Shown: positions 1-6,436 of the stretch, one piece after another
Layout: each line of letters starts with the position of its first letter
Position numbering within the stretch: position 1 is the stretch's first letter
NCBI GenBank assembly: GCA_026985615.1
Contig: JALSQD010000039.1
Coordinates: forward strand, 1 to 12,530
Direction of reading: 5' to 3'
Origin: Thermaceae bacterium
Lineage (GTDB): Bacteria > Deinococcota > Deinococci > Deinococcales > Marinithermaceae
Length of the DNA: 12,530 nucleotides
Program-made: the position numbers and the translations under genes
Notes under the pieces: model-generated
What the model was told of the DNA's origin: nothing
What the model saw: only the letters and a program-made list of their open reading frames with translations
The model's database searches: none

Positions 1-1
1 C

Positions 2-2656
2 ACCCCCTCGCTGCAAAACGCCATCTCGCAGAACAGCATGTACCGCAACGGGGGCCTTTCGATCGACCTGGATCAAGGGGACGGGTCGGGCAACCCCAAC
101 GGCGACGGGGTGACGGCGAACGACGGGGCCACGTCAAGTTCTCAGCAGAACAATGGGATGGATTACCCCATCTTTACGAGCGCCGCGGTGAGTGGAAGCC
201 TGCTGCGGGTGCAGGGTTACGTGGGCAAAGACAGCAGCCGCCTATCCGGCACCTTTACGATTGAGGTTTACAAAGCCGATGACGACGGGAATAACAACGG
301 CGAAGTCGAGGAGGGCGATGGTCTGAGCGTTCCCCACGGCGAGGGGCGGTGGTACCTGGGGAGCTGCACTACCGAATCGGACGGGAGCTTTGATTGTCTC
401 GTGGACCTGTCCTCGCTGTCGAGGGATGCGCTTCCCCGTTCGGGCGATGCAATCACGGGAACTGCGACCGACGGGGATGGGAACACGTCGGAGTTCGGGG
501 CGAATAAGCGCGTTTTTGTGGTGGAGAAGTCGTCGTACGCGGGCGAGGTCGTCATCAACGAGGTGCTCTATCGGGGAACGGGAAACACGAGGAACACGAA
601 CGATGAGTTTATCGAGCTTTACAATGCGAGTGATGTTACGGTAGACCTCTCCGGTTGGAGGCTTGGCGACGGCAACGTGCTTTTGGGCACGGCTGAGGGT
701 TTCACGTACACGTTCCCGGAGAATACGCAGCTCGAGCCTGGTGAATACGCGGTTATTTGGATTGGAAAGCACAGTGACCGGCAAGAGGCTTCGGGAGCCG
801 CGTTTCAAGATTGGCTCGGGAAGCGTCCGAAACTCAATAACCGTGGCGATGATGTGCAGCTATTTGATGCGGATGGAAATGCCGTGGACTATGTGGCGTA
901 CGGGACCGGTGACAAGGTGGATCCCCCGCCTGTTGAAGGTTTCTGGGATGCTACGTACCAGACGAGTTTGGCTGGGGTGGAGAGAGGCCAGAGCATCAGT
1001 CTGACCCCAAACGGCGTGGACGGCGACACCAGCGCCTGCTGGGAGAAAACGACGAGCGGCGATGCCGATGGGCGCTGTAGTGGCTACCTGCCTACCGTGG
1101 ACAGCGACGACTACGGTAGCCGGGTTACGAGCGTGGGCGCGAACAACAACGGGTTGGTTGGGGTTACCGTTAGCGGTTATGTGTACCACGATTTGGAGCC
1201 CGACGGAACGCGCGGCGGCGGTGAAAGCTGGTCGGATGGGCCCGCCGTGTATGTGAAGCTCGTACGGGATGGCACGGTGCTGCAGGTGGTGGCGGCGGGT
1301 AGCGATGGCGCCTACGCCTTTACCGCGGTGGAGCCCGGAGATTACACCCTGGTGGTGGATGACAACAACGATACCGGCGATGTTTCGCCGAGCGCGCCGG
1401 CGGGCTGGCTCTTTGTGAATCCTCCGGACGGGAGCCGTGCGGTGACGGTGGGGACGGCCGACGTTTCTGGGGTGGATTTTGGCCTCTTCCACGGCGCCAG
1501 GATTTCGGGTACGGTCTTCCGCGATACCGGGGACGGCGCGGGGACGCCCAACGACGCGGTGCAAAACGGAGAAGAGCCCGGAGTCGCCGGGATAAGCGTG
1601 ACCGCCAGCGACGGGGCGAATGCGCGCACCGTGCGGACCGGAGTGGGAGGGCATTACACGATCTACATTCCCGTCGACTGGGGTAGCGTGACCCTTTCGC
1701 ACGCTCTGCGCCCGGCGAGCGGCCGGAACGTGAACGGTTCCAGCGTTTATCAGGCGGCGAGCTGGCAGGAGGCGACCGCCCCTGATTCCAGCGCCGCCCG
1801 CTTCAACCTGGCGAGTGCCTCGGGTCTGGCAGGGCAGGACCTCGCTGGCTACAACTTTGGGGTGGTGTTTGCCTCGGTGTTCCGCCCCGACCAGTCGGGC
1901 AGCGCCACCAGCCCGGGCGCCGTCACCTATGCGCACACGTATCAGCCCGGGACCCAGGGCACGGTGGAGCTCTCGCGCGAGGGAGGGGACTACCGCTATC
2001 AGGTGCGTGTGGACGAAAACTGCGACGGCGATTTTGGGGATTCGGGCGAGGCTTGGCAAGCGGTTGCCCCAAGCGAGAACCCCACCTTCGGCGTGGGCGA
2101 CGGCTGGCCCAGGAACCCGGACGGCTCCTTCCGGGCCTGCGGGGTCGAGGTGCGCGTGCTGGTGCCTGACGGGGAGCCTGAGGGGGCGGTTGACATCGCC
2201 CAGGTTTCCGCCGCGTTGCGATGGGCGAGCAACGCAGACGTTGCGGACTCGCGCGAGGTAGTCGATACCACCACGGTGCGCACCCTGGGCACGCTGCAGC
2301 TCGAAAAGCAGGTGCGCAACGTTACCCAGAACAGCGACTTTGGTAACCAGGTGGAAGGCAAGCCGGGGGACGTGCTGGAGTACTGCATTAGCTACCGTAA
2401 TATTGGCAGCGAGAACGTGACCGACGTAGTTATTAGCGACCCGATCCCCTTCTTCAGCGACTTCTTGTACGGCGCCTACACGAGCAACACCGACATTCTT
2501 TGGTACGAAGCCAGCGGCTCCAACCAGAACCTGACTGCCGATCCGAGCGACGGCGATGCCGGCAAGGTAGAAAGCGGCATCGTTTCGGTGACGGCCGAGA
2601 GCGCGCTGGAGCCGGGCCAGGGCGGCAAGGTTTGTTACCAGGTGAAGATCAGATAG
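2..2656 (+). CDS. Large multidomain secreted/surface protein, C-terminal part (5' end outside window)
   Basis: The frame is open from base 2 with no credible start, so the visible 884 residues are the C-terminal part of a longer protein; the ATG at 38 is internal. The first roughly 170 residues (bases 2-520) match the end of a beta-helix/choice-of-anchor region: the stretch ISQNSMYRNGGLSIDL, then a beta-sandwich ending GDGNTSEFGAN. Bases about 545-920 are a lamin-tail domain (VVINEVLY, DEFIELYN, LSGWRLGDG). Two SdrD B-like repeats follow (about 1169-1490, VSGYVYHD; and 1500-1860, ISGTVFRDTGDG with a GEEPGVAGISV core). A DUF11-like domain ends the protein (about 2290-2653; GDVLEYCISYRNIG, VVISDPIP). 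Such proteins are exported and built from adhesive or structural beta domains; no enzyme motif or C-terminal anchor is seen. The lamin-tail part uses clearly more A/T-ending codons than the repeats after it. Domain names are from memory of family signatures. Confidence 0.85.
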   Translation, partial: TPSLQNAISQNSMYRNGGLSIDLDQGDGSGNPNGDGVTANDGATSSSQQNNGMDYPIFTSAAVSGSLLRVQGYVGKDSSRLSGTFTIEVYKADDDGNNNGEVEEGDGLSVPHGEGRWYLGSCTTESDGSFDCLVDLSSLSRDALPRSGDAITGTATDGDGNTSEFGANKRVFVVEKSSYAGEVVINEVLYRGTGNTRNTNDEFIELYNASDVTVDLSGWRLGDGNVLLGTAEGFTYTFPENTQLEPGEYAVIWIGKHSDRQEASGAAFQDWLGKRPKLNNRGDDVQLFDADGNAVDYVAYGTGDKVDPPPVEGFWDATYQTSLAGVERGQSISLTPNGVDGDTSACWEKTTSGDADGRCSGYLPTVDSDDYGSRVTSVGANNNGLVGVTVSGYVYHDLEPDGTRGGGESWSDGPAVYVKLVRDGTVLQVVAAGSDGAYAFTAVEPGDYTLVVDDNNDTGDVSPSAPAGWLFVNPPDGSRAVTVGTADVSGVDFGLFHGARISGTVFRDTGDGAGTPNDAVQNGEEPGVAGISVTASDGANARTVRTGVGGHYTIYIPVDWGSVTLSHALRPASGRNVNGSSVYQAASWQEATAPDSSAARFNLASASGLAGQDLAGYNFGVVFASVFRPDQSGSATSPGAVTYAHTYQPGTQGTVELSREGGDYRYQVRVDENCDGDFGDSGEAWQAVAPSENPTFGVGDGWPRNPDGSFRACGVEVRVLVPDGEPEGAVDIAQVSAALRWASNADVADSREVVDTTTVRTLGTLQLEKQVRNVTQNSDFGNQVEGKPGDVLEYCISYRNIGSENVTDVVISDPIPFFSDFLYGAYTSNTDILWYEASGSNQNLTADPSDGDAGKVESGIVSVTAESALEPGQGGKVCYQVKIR

Positions 2657-3449
2657 CCGCTTGGGATTGGGGGCTGGGTAGAGCCGGCCAGACCATTACA
2701 GTCTGGCCGGCGACTAGTTCGTGGAGGATGAGCTGCTCGGTGGGGAGCAGGAGGCGGCCGCCCAGGTCTTCGGCGCTGCGAACGGGCAGGGTGAGGGTGC
2801 GCCCGCCGGCGCGCACGAAGACCTCGTCGAAGCGGCCGTAGTGCAGCTTCCAGGCTCGCAGGAGCAGGTCGTCCACGTGGGCGAAGGGCGGGAGCGGGTC
2901 GCGGATGGCGAGGGTGAGCTTGGCCGTGTGGGGGGCGCGGCGTTCGATCTCGACCACGCCCAGCCGCGCCAGGTGGCCCAGCACGGTGAGGACCTCGGCC
3001 AGGGTGCGGCCGCTGGCGACGGCCAGGTCCAGCGCCGAGATGGGCCGGCTCAGGTGGGTGAAGAGGTCGAGCTCCTCGGGGCTGAGCGTGAGGTGGCTGA
3101 CCCGGCTGCCCTTGCCGAACTGCACCAGGTCGAAGGGGCCGACCTCCACGCGGTCGTCGAGGCGGCGGATGGCCTGCAGGAAGTAGTGGTCGAGCGGGTG
3201 CTCCAGCGTGACCGTCTCGGCCTCGGCGCCCTCGATGAAGCGAAAGCGGCCCTCCTTGAGGAGGAGGATCTCCATCATCGCCTCGTCGCCCACGCGGCCG
3301 TTCCACTCGGCGTGCAGAACGCGCGGCCCGTGCAGGTGCACCTGCCCCTTGCCGCTGCGGGCGACGGTTTGGAACACGCCTTTCTTGCCTCCGCGGGCGA
3401 TGAGTTGGAGGAGGTCGAGCGGGCCGAGGAGTTCGAACGAGCCTTCCAT
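2649..3449 (-). CDS. DUF4388 (PatA-like N-terminal domain) protein with winged-helix-like segment
   Basis: A 266-residue protein. Residues 1 to about 95 carry the DUF4388 pattern: MEGSFELLGPLDLLQLI, then GKKGVFQT, a beta-hairpin GQVHLHGPRVLHAEW, and GDEAMMEILLLKEGRFRF. This domain is found in gliding, phototaxis and regulatory proteins of thermophiles and cyanobacteria; its ligand is unknown. Residues about 122-170 look like a winged helix (LSPEELDLFTHL, ALDLAVASG, LTVLGHLARLGVVEI). Residues about 175-258 form a further alpha/beta segment that I do not recognise. It has no signal peptide or membrane segment, so it is probably cytoplasmic. A TAGAAT hexamer lies 13 nt upstream of the ATG, so it may have its own promoter, although the kinase gene ends only 21 nt upstream. 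Its last 8 bases overlap the end of the convergent surface-protein gene, and residues 247-256 are encoded by the 2683-2711 hairpin, so the C-terminal tail is unlikely to be conserved. Confidence 0.8.
   Translation of the reverse strand: MEGSFELLGPLDLLQLIARGGKKGVFQTVARSGKGQVHLHGPRVLHAEWNGRVGDEAMMEILLLKEGRFRFIEGAEAETVTLEHPLDHYFLQAIRRLDDRVEVGPFDLVQFGKGSRVSHLTLSPEELDLFTHLSRPISALDLAVASGRTLAEVLTVLGHLARLGVVEIERRAPHTAKLTLAIRDPLPPFAHVDDLLLRAWKLHYGRFDEVFVRAGGRTLTLPVRSAEDLGGRLLLPTEQLILHELVAGQTVMVWPALPSPQSQAAI
2683..2711. terminator. Perfect 11-bp hairpin between convergent genes
   Basis: The arms at 2683-2693 and 2701-2711 are perfect inverted repeats (GCCGGCCAGAC / GTCTGGCCGGC) around a 7-nt loop. It starts 26 nt after the stop of the plus-strand surface protein gene and lies within the last 20 codons of the convergent DUF4388 gene. 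There is no T-run on either side, so it is either a U-less bidirectional terminator or an mRNA-stabilising stem. Position and perfection make a transcription-ending role likely, but this is inference. Confidence 0.55.
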
Positions 3450-3462
3450 AGACGCCTGGCTT

Positions 3463-3468
3463 ATTCTA
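3463..3468 (-). promoter_or_regulatory. Candidate -10 box for the DUF4388 gene
   Basis: TAGAAT on the minus strand lies 13 nt before the ATG at 3449, in the gap after the kinase gene. It fits a TAnnnT -10 element. No good -35 is seen upstream. An imperfect 16-bp palindrome (3471-3486) lies directly upstream and could be an operator. Confidence 0.35.
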
Positions 3469-3470
3469 AG

Positions 3471-4283
3471 CTATAACGCGCTATAGTGTTCGAGCGTACG
3501 GGCGATGGGGGCGAGGTAGCCCACGCCGAAGAAGTGAACGTGCACCAGCAGGAAGTAGAGCTGGTAGGCCGGCAGCGCCGCGCGCACCGCTTCGGGGACG
3601 GGAGCGAGCGCCTCGTAGGCGCTCCAGAAGGCCTGCGGAAAACCGCCGAAGAGCTCCATCATCGCCAGGTCCACCGCGCGCTCGCTGCGCCAGCTCGAGG
3701 GGTCGATGAGGGCGGCGCCCGCGCGGGTCATGAGGACGTTGCCCTGCCAGAGGTCGCCGTGAATGCGCACCGGTCCCTCGGCGGGCCAGGGGAAGGTGCG
3801 GACGAAGCGCTTGAGCTCCCCTGCCAGCCCGCCCAGCCGCGTGCGCGTGGCCTCGATCAGCGGCTCCAGGCGGCGTTCGACCCAGAACCCGGCCCAGTCG
3901 TCGCCCTCGCCCTCGCCCTCGGGCAGTGGGAAGCGCCCCAGGTAGACCGGCGCCGCCTCGCCATAGCCTTCGAGCCTGTGGGTGTGGAGCCGCGCCAGCT
4001 GGCGCGCGAGGTCGGACCAGTCGGGCGGGCCCGGGGGCAGGTAGGCGAGGACCAGGCCTTCCTCGCCAGCCCAGAAGACCTGCGGGGTGCGCGCTCCGGC
4101 GGTGGCCAGCTCCGCCAGACCCCGGGCCTCGGCGGGAAAGAGGCCGGGTGGGGGCGCGGGGTGGGTCTTGATGACCCACGCGCCTACGCGCCAGACCTCG
4201 CCCATGTCGCCCCCGCCGAGGCGCTCGGGGGCGTGCGGGCCGGGGTCCAGGCCGGCGCGCCGCAGCAGGGCGAGGGGGTCCAT
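3471..4283 (-). CDS. Fructosamine/ketosamine-3-kinase family protein
   Basis: A 270-residue member of the fructosamine kinase family (APH-like fold). The catalytic loop is HGDLWQGN at residues 175-182 (Asp177 as base), the metal-binding Asp is in IDPSSW (Asp194), and the ATP-site Lys is in WVIKT (Lys39). Bacterial members mostly phosphorylate ribulosamines or erythrulosamines on glycated proteins, making adducts that decompose and so repair the protein. The start at 4283 is chosen over longer in-frame openings for three reasons: the ATG overlaps the stop of the phosphatase gene (TAATG, one base shared), AGGAGG lies 4 nt upstream, and the family N-terminus begins here. The overlap implies translational coupling with the LMW phosphatase. 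The substrate cannot be told from sequence, so ribulosamine or fructosamine kinase are both possible. Confidence 0.9.
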   Translation of the reverse strand: MDPLALLRRAGLDPGPHAPERLGGGDMGEVWRVGAWVIKTHPAPPPGLFPAEARGLAELATAGARTPQVFWAGEEGLVLAYLPPGPPDWSDLARQLARLHTHRLEGYGEAAPVYLGRFPLPEGEGEGDDWAGFWVERRLEPLIEATRTRLGGLAGELKRFVRTFPWPAEGPVRIHGDLWQGNVLMTRAGAALIDPSSWRSERAVDLAMMELFGGFPQAFWSAYEALAPVPEAVRAALPAYQLYFLLVHVHFFGVGYLAPIARTLEHYSAL

Positions 4284-4744
4284 TAGTCCTCCTGCCAGCG
4301 GGGCCACCAGTGCTCGATGAGGTCGGCGAGTTCCAGATAGGTCTGTTCGCAAGCCCAGTCGTCGGCGTAGTAGGGGTCGGTGATGCGCCCCCCGCCCCAG
4401 GGCTCGGTGACGAGGGCGATGCGGGCGCGCGCGTCCGCCGGCGCCAGGCGCTCGAGGTCGCGCAGGTTTTCCTCGTCCATCGCCAGGATCCAATCGAAGG
4501 TGCGGAAGTCGTCGGGCCGGATCCGCCGGGCGCGGTGCTCGAAGTAGGCGTCGTGTTTCTTTAGCACCTCGCCCACGCGCGGGTCGAAGCGCTCACCTTC
4601 GTGGTAGCTCGCGGTAGCGGCGGAGTCGAAGACGAAGCGGTCCTCCTCACCGCGCTCGCGGGCGCGTTTGCGGGCCGCCCCCTCGGCCAGCGGACTGCGG
4701 CAGATGTTGCCCAGGCAGACGAAGAGTACACGGGTCGGGCGCAT
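4283..4744 (-). CDS. Low-molecular-weight protein-tyrosine-phosphatase family protein
   Basis: A 153-residue LMW-PTP of normal length. The phosphate loop CLGNICRS is at residues 10-17 (nucleophile Cys10, Arg16), a conserved AMDEEN lies near 88-93, and the general acid is in DPYYAD (Asp123). Family members hydrolyse phosphotyrosine or arginine phosphate, and some are proposed to dephosphorylate ribulosamine-5-phosphate adducts on proteins. That fits its position: its stop overlaps the start of the fructosamine-kinase-family gene by one base. The upstream gene ends 19 nt before the ATG, yet TACAAT lies exactly 6 nt before the ATG. I therefore infer its own promoter with a leaderless transcript; no Shine-Dalgarno sequence is present. 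Cytoplasmic. Confidence 0.92.
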   Translation of the reverse strand: MRPTRVLFVCLGNICRSPLAEGAARKRARERGEEDRFVFDSAATASYHEGERFDPRVGEVLKKHDAYFEHRARRIRPDDFRTFDWILAMDEENLRDLERLAPADARARIALVTEPWGGGRITDPYYADDWACEQTYLELADLIEHWWPRWQED

Positions 4745-4750
4745 GAAGAC

Positions 4751-4756
4751 ATTGTA
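4751..4756 (-). promoter_or_regulatory. -10 box, leaderless promoter of the LMW-PTP/kinase pair
   Basis: TACAAT (minus strand) is followed by 6 nt and then the ATG at 4744, so transcription would begin at or next to the start codon. It sits 7 nt after the stop of the upstream TlpA gene; a -35 would fall inside that gene and is not obvious. Confidence 0.5.
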
Positions 4757-4763
4757 CGAAGGC

Positions 4764-5570
4764 TTAGCGGATGAGCTCGAGCATGTCCTCGAGGGCCGGC
4801 CGGCTGAGTTCGCCGGTCTTGCGCGCCACCATCACGCCCTCGCGGTCGAAGAAGAAGGTGGTGGGGAAACCGATGACGTTGAGCCGCGGCACCAGCCGCT
4901 GGCCGGGGTCGAGGAGCATGTGGTTGAAGAAGAGACCCTGGTCCTCAAGGAAGCGCGTGACCTGCTCCGGTGACTCGCCCAGGTTGACGAAGACGAAGGC
5001 CACCCCCGGGTTCTCGGCCTCCACCTCGGCCAGCATCGGCATCTCGCGCCGGCAGGGCGGGCACCAGGTGGCCCAGACGTTGAGCACCACGGGCTGGCCC
5101 TTGAAGTCGGCCAGGTTGCGGCTGGCGCCGCCTAGGGTGGTGAGCGTGAGGTCGGGCAGCTCGGCCTGCTCGGGCACGCGGGCGTCGGCTAGGGCGAAGA
5201 GCGCCAGCGCCACGAGCGCGCCCATGGCTGCGGGCGTGAGGGCCAGGCGCAGCAGCGCGCGGTCGCGGCGGAAGAACCACAGTGCGTAGAGCGCGCCGCC
5301 GACCACGCCCCACACGGGGTCGAAGCCGCCCTGCCAGACGTAGAGGGTGCTGAGCATGTCCTCGCGGTAGATGGGCCAGTGGCGCACGACGTAGCCCACG
5401 CGCGCGACCAGTAGCCCGGCGAAGACCGCGTTCCACAGCCCCGCGGCCAGGCGTGGCTGCTTCAGCCGGCGGGCCATCAGCTCGGCCGCGCCCAGCAGCC
5501 CGGCGAGCGCCAGGGCGATGATCAGTCGGTCGAGCGGCATTACGAAGGGGCCGAGCGAAACGGCGTCCAC
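4764..5570 (-). CDS. Membrane-anchored TlpA/ResA-type thiol-disulfide oxidoreductase with Lgt-like N-terminal membrane domain
   Basis: A 268-residue protein from a GTG at 5570. This start overlaps the TAG stop of the upstream gene (TAGTG) and has AAGGAGG 7 nt upstream; the later ATG at 5540 lacks a ribosome site. Residues about 15-128 contain roughly four membrane segments. Within them AVFAGLLVARVGYVVRHW and YVWQGGFDPVWGVVGG resemble the N-terminal half of prolipoprotein diacylglyceryl transferase (Lgt), but the HGG-type catalytic part is absent. Residues about 135-268 are a thioredoxin-fold TlpA domain with WCPPC (Cys170, Cys173) and the cis-Pro loop GFPTTFF (Pro236). The catalytic domain should face the outside of the cytoplasmic membrane. 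Such proteins reduce disulfides in cytochrome c or copper-site maturation; the actual client is not evident. It forms an operon with the secreted TlpA upstream. Confidence 0.88.
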   Translation of the reverse strand: MDAVSLGPFVMPLDRLIIALALAGLLGAAELMARRLKQPRLAAGLWNAVFAGLLVARVGYVVRHWPIYREDMLSTLYVWQGGFDPVWGVVGGALYALWFFRRDRALLRLALTPAAMGALVALALFALADARVPEQAELPDLTLTTLGGASRNLADFKGQPVVLNVWATWCPPCRREMPMLAEVEAENPGVAFVFVNLGESPEQVTRFLEDQGLFFNHMLLDPGQRLVPRLNVIGFPTTFFFDREGVMVARKTGELSRPALEDMLELIR

Positions 5571-6088
5571 TAGGGGGCCTCCTTGGGCGCGGGCGGCGCG
5601 AGCAAGCGCTCGAGGTAGCGCTCGAGCTGCTGCGGGTAGAGCGGACCCTGGTGGATGTAGACAATTCGCCCTTCGGTGTCGATGAAGAAGGTGGTGGGTA
5701 GGCCGGTTACGCGGTAGGCCCAGGCGACGTCGGCGCCGCCGTCCTGCACCACCGGGAAGGTGATACCGTAGCGTTCCACGAAGGCGCGGGCGCTCGAGCT
5801 CGGGTCCTGCACGTTGACGCTCACGAAGGCCACGCGGCCCGCGTACTCGCGAAAGAAGGCCTCCAGCACCTCGGCCTCGCGGTGGCAGGGCCCGCACCAG
5901 CTGGCCCAGAAGTTGAGCACGATGGGCGTCTTGCCCAGGTACGCCTCAAGGTCAAACCGACCTCCGTCGAGTAGCGGTCCGCTGAAGGGGATGGCCTCGC
6001 TCGGGGGGTGGTAGGGCGGGGTAGGGTTGGCCAGGGCCGGTGCGGCCAGGACCATCACGAGCGCGCCAAAGAGCAGGGTTCGCCTCAT
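5570..6088 (-). CDS. Secreted TlpA-type thiol-disulfide oxidoreductase
   Basis: A 172-residue protein. Residues 1-20 are a signal peptide (MRR, hydrophobic core, ALA cleavage site before Asn21). The mature part is a TlpA/thioredoxin domain with WCGPC (Cys65, Cys68), FVSVNVQD, and the cis-Pro loop GLPTTFF (Pro131). Family members act in the periplasm or on the outer face of the membrane, reducing or isomerising disulfides of cytochromes, copper-binding oxidase subunits or their chaperones. It is the first gene of a two-gene unit with the membrane-anchored TlpA and is divergent from the copZ-like/csoR unit. It resembles the protein at 6721-7206 closely (shared PVVQDG, AYRVTG and PTT segments), so the two are paralogues. 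A TGG-TATCAT extended -10 lies 10 nt upstream of the ATG. Confidence 0.92.
   Translation of the reverse strand: MRRTLLFGALVMVLAAPALANPTPPYHPPSEAIPFSGPLLDGGRFDLEAYLGKTPIVLNFWASWCGPCHREAEVLEAFFREYAGRVAFVSVNVQDPSSSARAFVERYGITFPVVQDGGADVAWAYRVTGLPTTFFIDTEGRIVYIHQGPLYPQQLERYLERLLAPPAPKEAP
5578..5584 (-). promoter_or_regulatory. Shine-Dalgarno that fixes the GTG start at 5570
   Basis: AAGGAGG (minus strand), 7 nt before the GTG that overlaps the upstream TAG. It lies in the last codons of the upstream gene and supports translational coupling. Confidence 0.7.
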
Positions 6089-6098
6089 TCCGGATTCG

Positions 6099-6107
6099 AT
6101 GATACCA
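6099..6107 (-). promoter_or_regulatory. Candidate extended -10 promoter of the tlpA pair
   Basis: TGGTATCAT on the minus strand (TATCAT at 6099-6104 with an upstream TG), 10 nt before the ATG at 6088, giving a 5' leader of only a few nucleotides. A TTGACA at 6109-6114 is only 4 bp away and so cannot be its -35. Confidence 0.4.
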
Positions 6108-6175
6108 GTGTCAATATGGGAGAGGTTAGCCAGGGGTGGGCGCTCATGAGAGTTCGTGCGAGGGCTTTGCGGGCC

Positions 6176-6204
6176 CTAACCGAACCCCAGTGGGGGTGGG
6201 TTAG
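6176..6204 (+). promoter_or_regulatory. G-tract inverted repeat, candidate CsoR operator
   Basis: CTAACC-ga-ACCCC (6176-6188) is mirrored by GGGGT-g-GGTTAG (6193-6204) around a 4-nt centre. It lies in the divergent region between the tlpA pair and the copZ-like/csoR unit. CsoR proteins bind pseudo-palindromes with C/G-tracts flanked by TA, which this matches in form. I see no good -10/-35 around it, so the regulated promoter is unplaced. Autoregulation by the csoR product at 6437 is inferred. Confidence 0.45.
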
Positions 6205-6220
6205 ACCGAGAGGACGACGT

Positions 6221-6427
6221 GTAGAAACAAAACTGAAGACCGAGGGCATGTCCTGCGGCCACCGCGTCTCAGCGGTGCAAAGGGGCCTGGCGGCGGTGCC
6301 GGGGGTCGAGGAGGTGCTCGAGGTGAGCTTCGAGCGTGGCGAGGCGCGCCTGCGCGGCGCGGCGCCCCTCGAGCGGCTGCGCGCCGCGGTCGAGCCCGAG
6401 GATTATCGAGTGATTGTTCCGGGGTAG
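6221..6427 (+). CDS. copZ: CopZ-like heavy-metal-associated domain protein, degenerate metal site and start codon
   Basis: The reading frame encodes one HMA domain of about 67 residues: ETKLKTEGMSCGHRVSAV, then GVEEVLEVSFERGEA and a C-terminal EDYRVIV. Copper chaperones of this family carry two metal cysteines (CxxC, usually CGHC or CNHC). Here the second is Arg (CGHR), one base change from Cys (TGC to CGC). The domain should begin at base 6221, 7 nt after a GAGAGG ribosome site, but the codon there is GTA, not GTG or ATG. The only in-frame ATGs are at 6248, which would cut off the first strand, and 6146, which would add 34 basic residues. It lies 9 nt upstream of csoR in the order copZ-csoR known from Thermus. 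It may be a decaying pseudogene, an altered-function relative, or a place of sequencing error. Confidence 0.55.
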   Translation, partial: VETKLKTEGMSCGHRVSAVQRGLAAVPGVEEVLEVSFERGEARLRGAAPLERLRAAVEPEDYRVIVPG

Positions 6428-6436
6428 TCTGGGGAC

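Noticed and set aside
860..2059. Long minus-strand open frame (399 codons) opposite the surface-protein gene
   Set aside because: The translation is rich in Arg/His/Val with no family signature and lies wholly opposite a gene with clear domains; it is a GC-bias shadow.
2721..3476. Plus-strand open frame opposite the DUF4388 gene
   Set aside because: The protein is low-complexity (Glu/Ala/Val/His-rich) and the minus strand has recognisable domains and a start.
6109..6114. TTGACA on the minus strand upstream of the secreted TlpA gene
   Set aside because: It is only 4 bp from the TATCAT box, and 17 bp downstream falls on the start codon, so it cannot pair with a usable -10.
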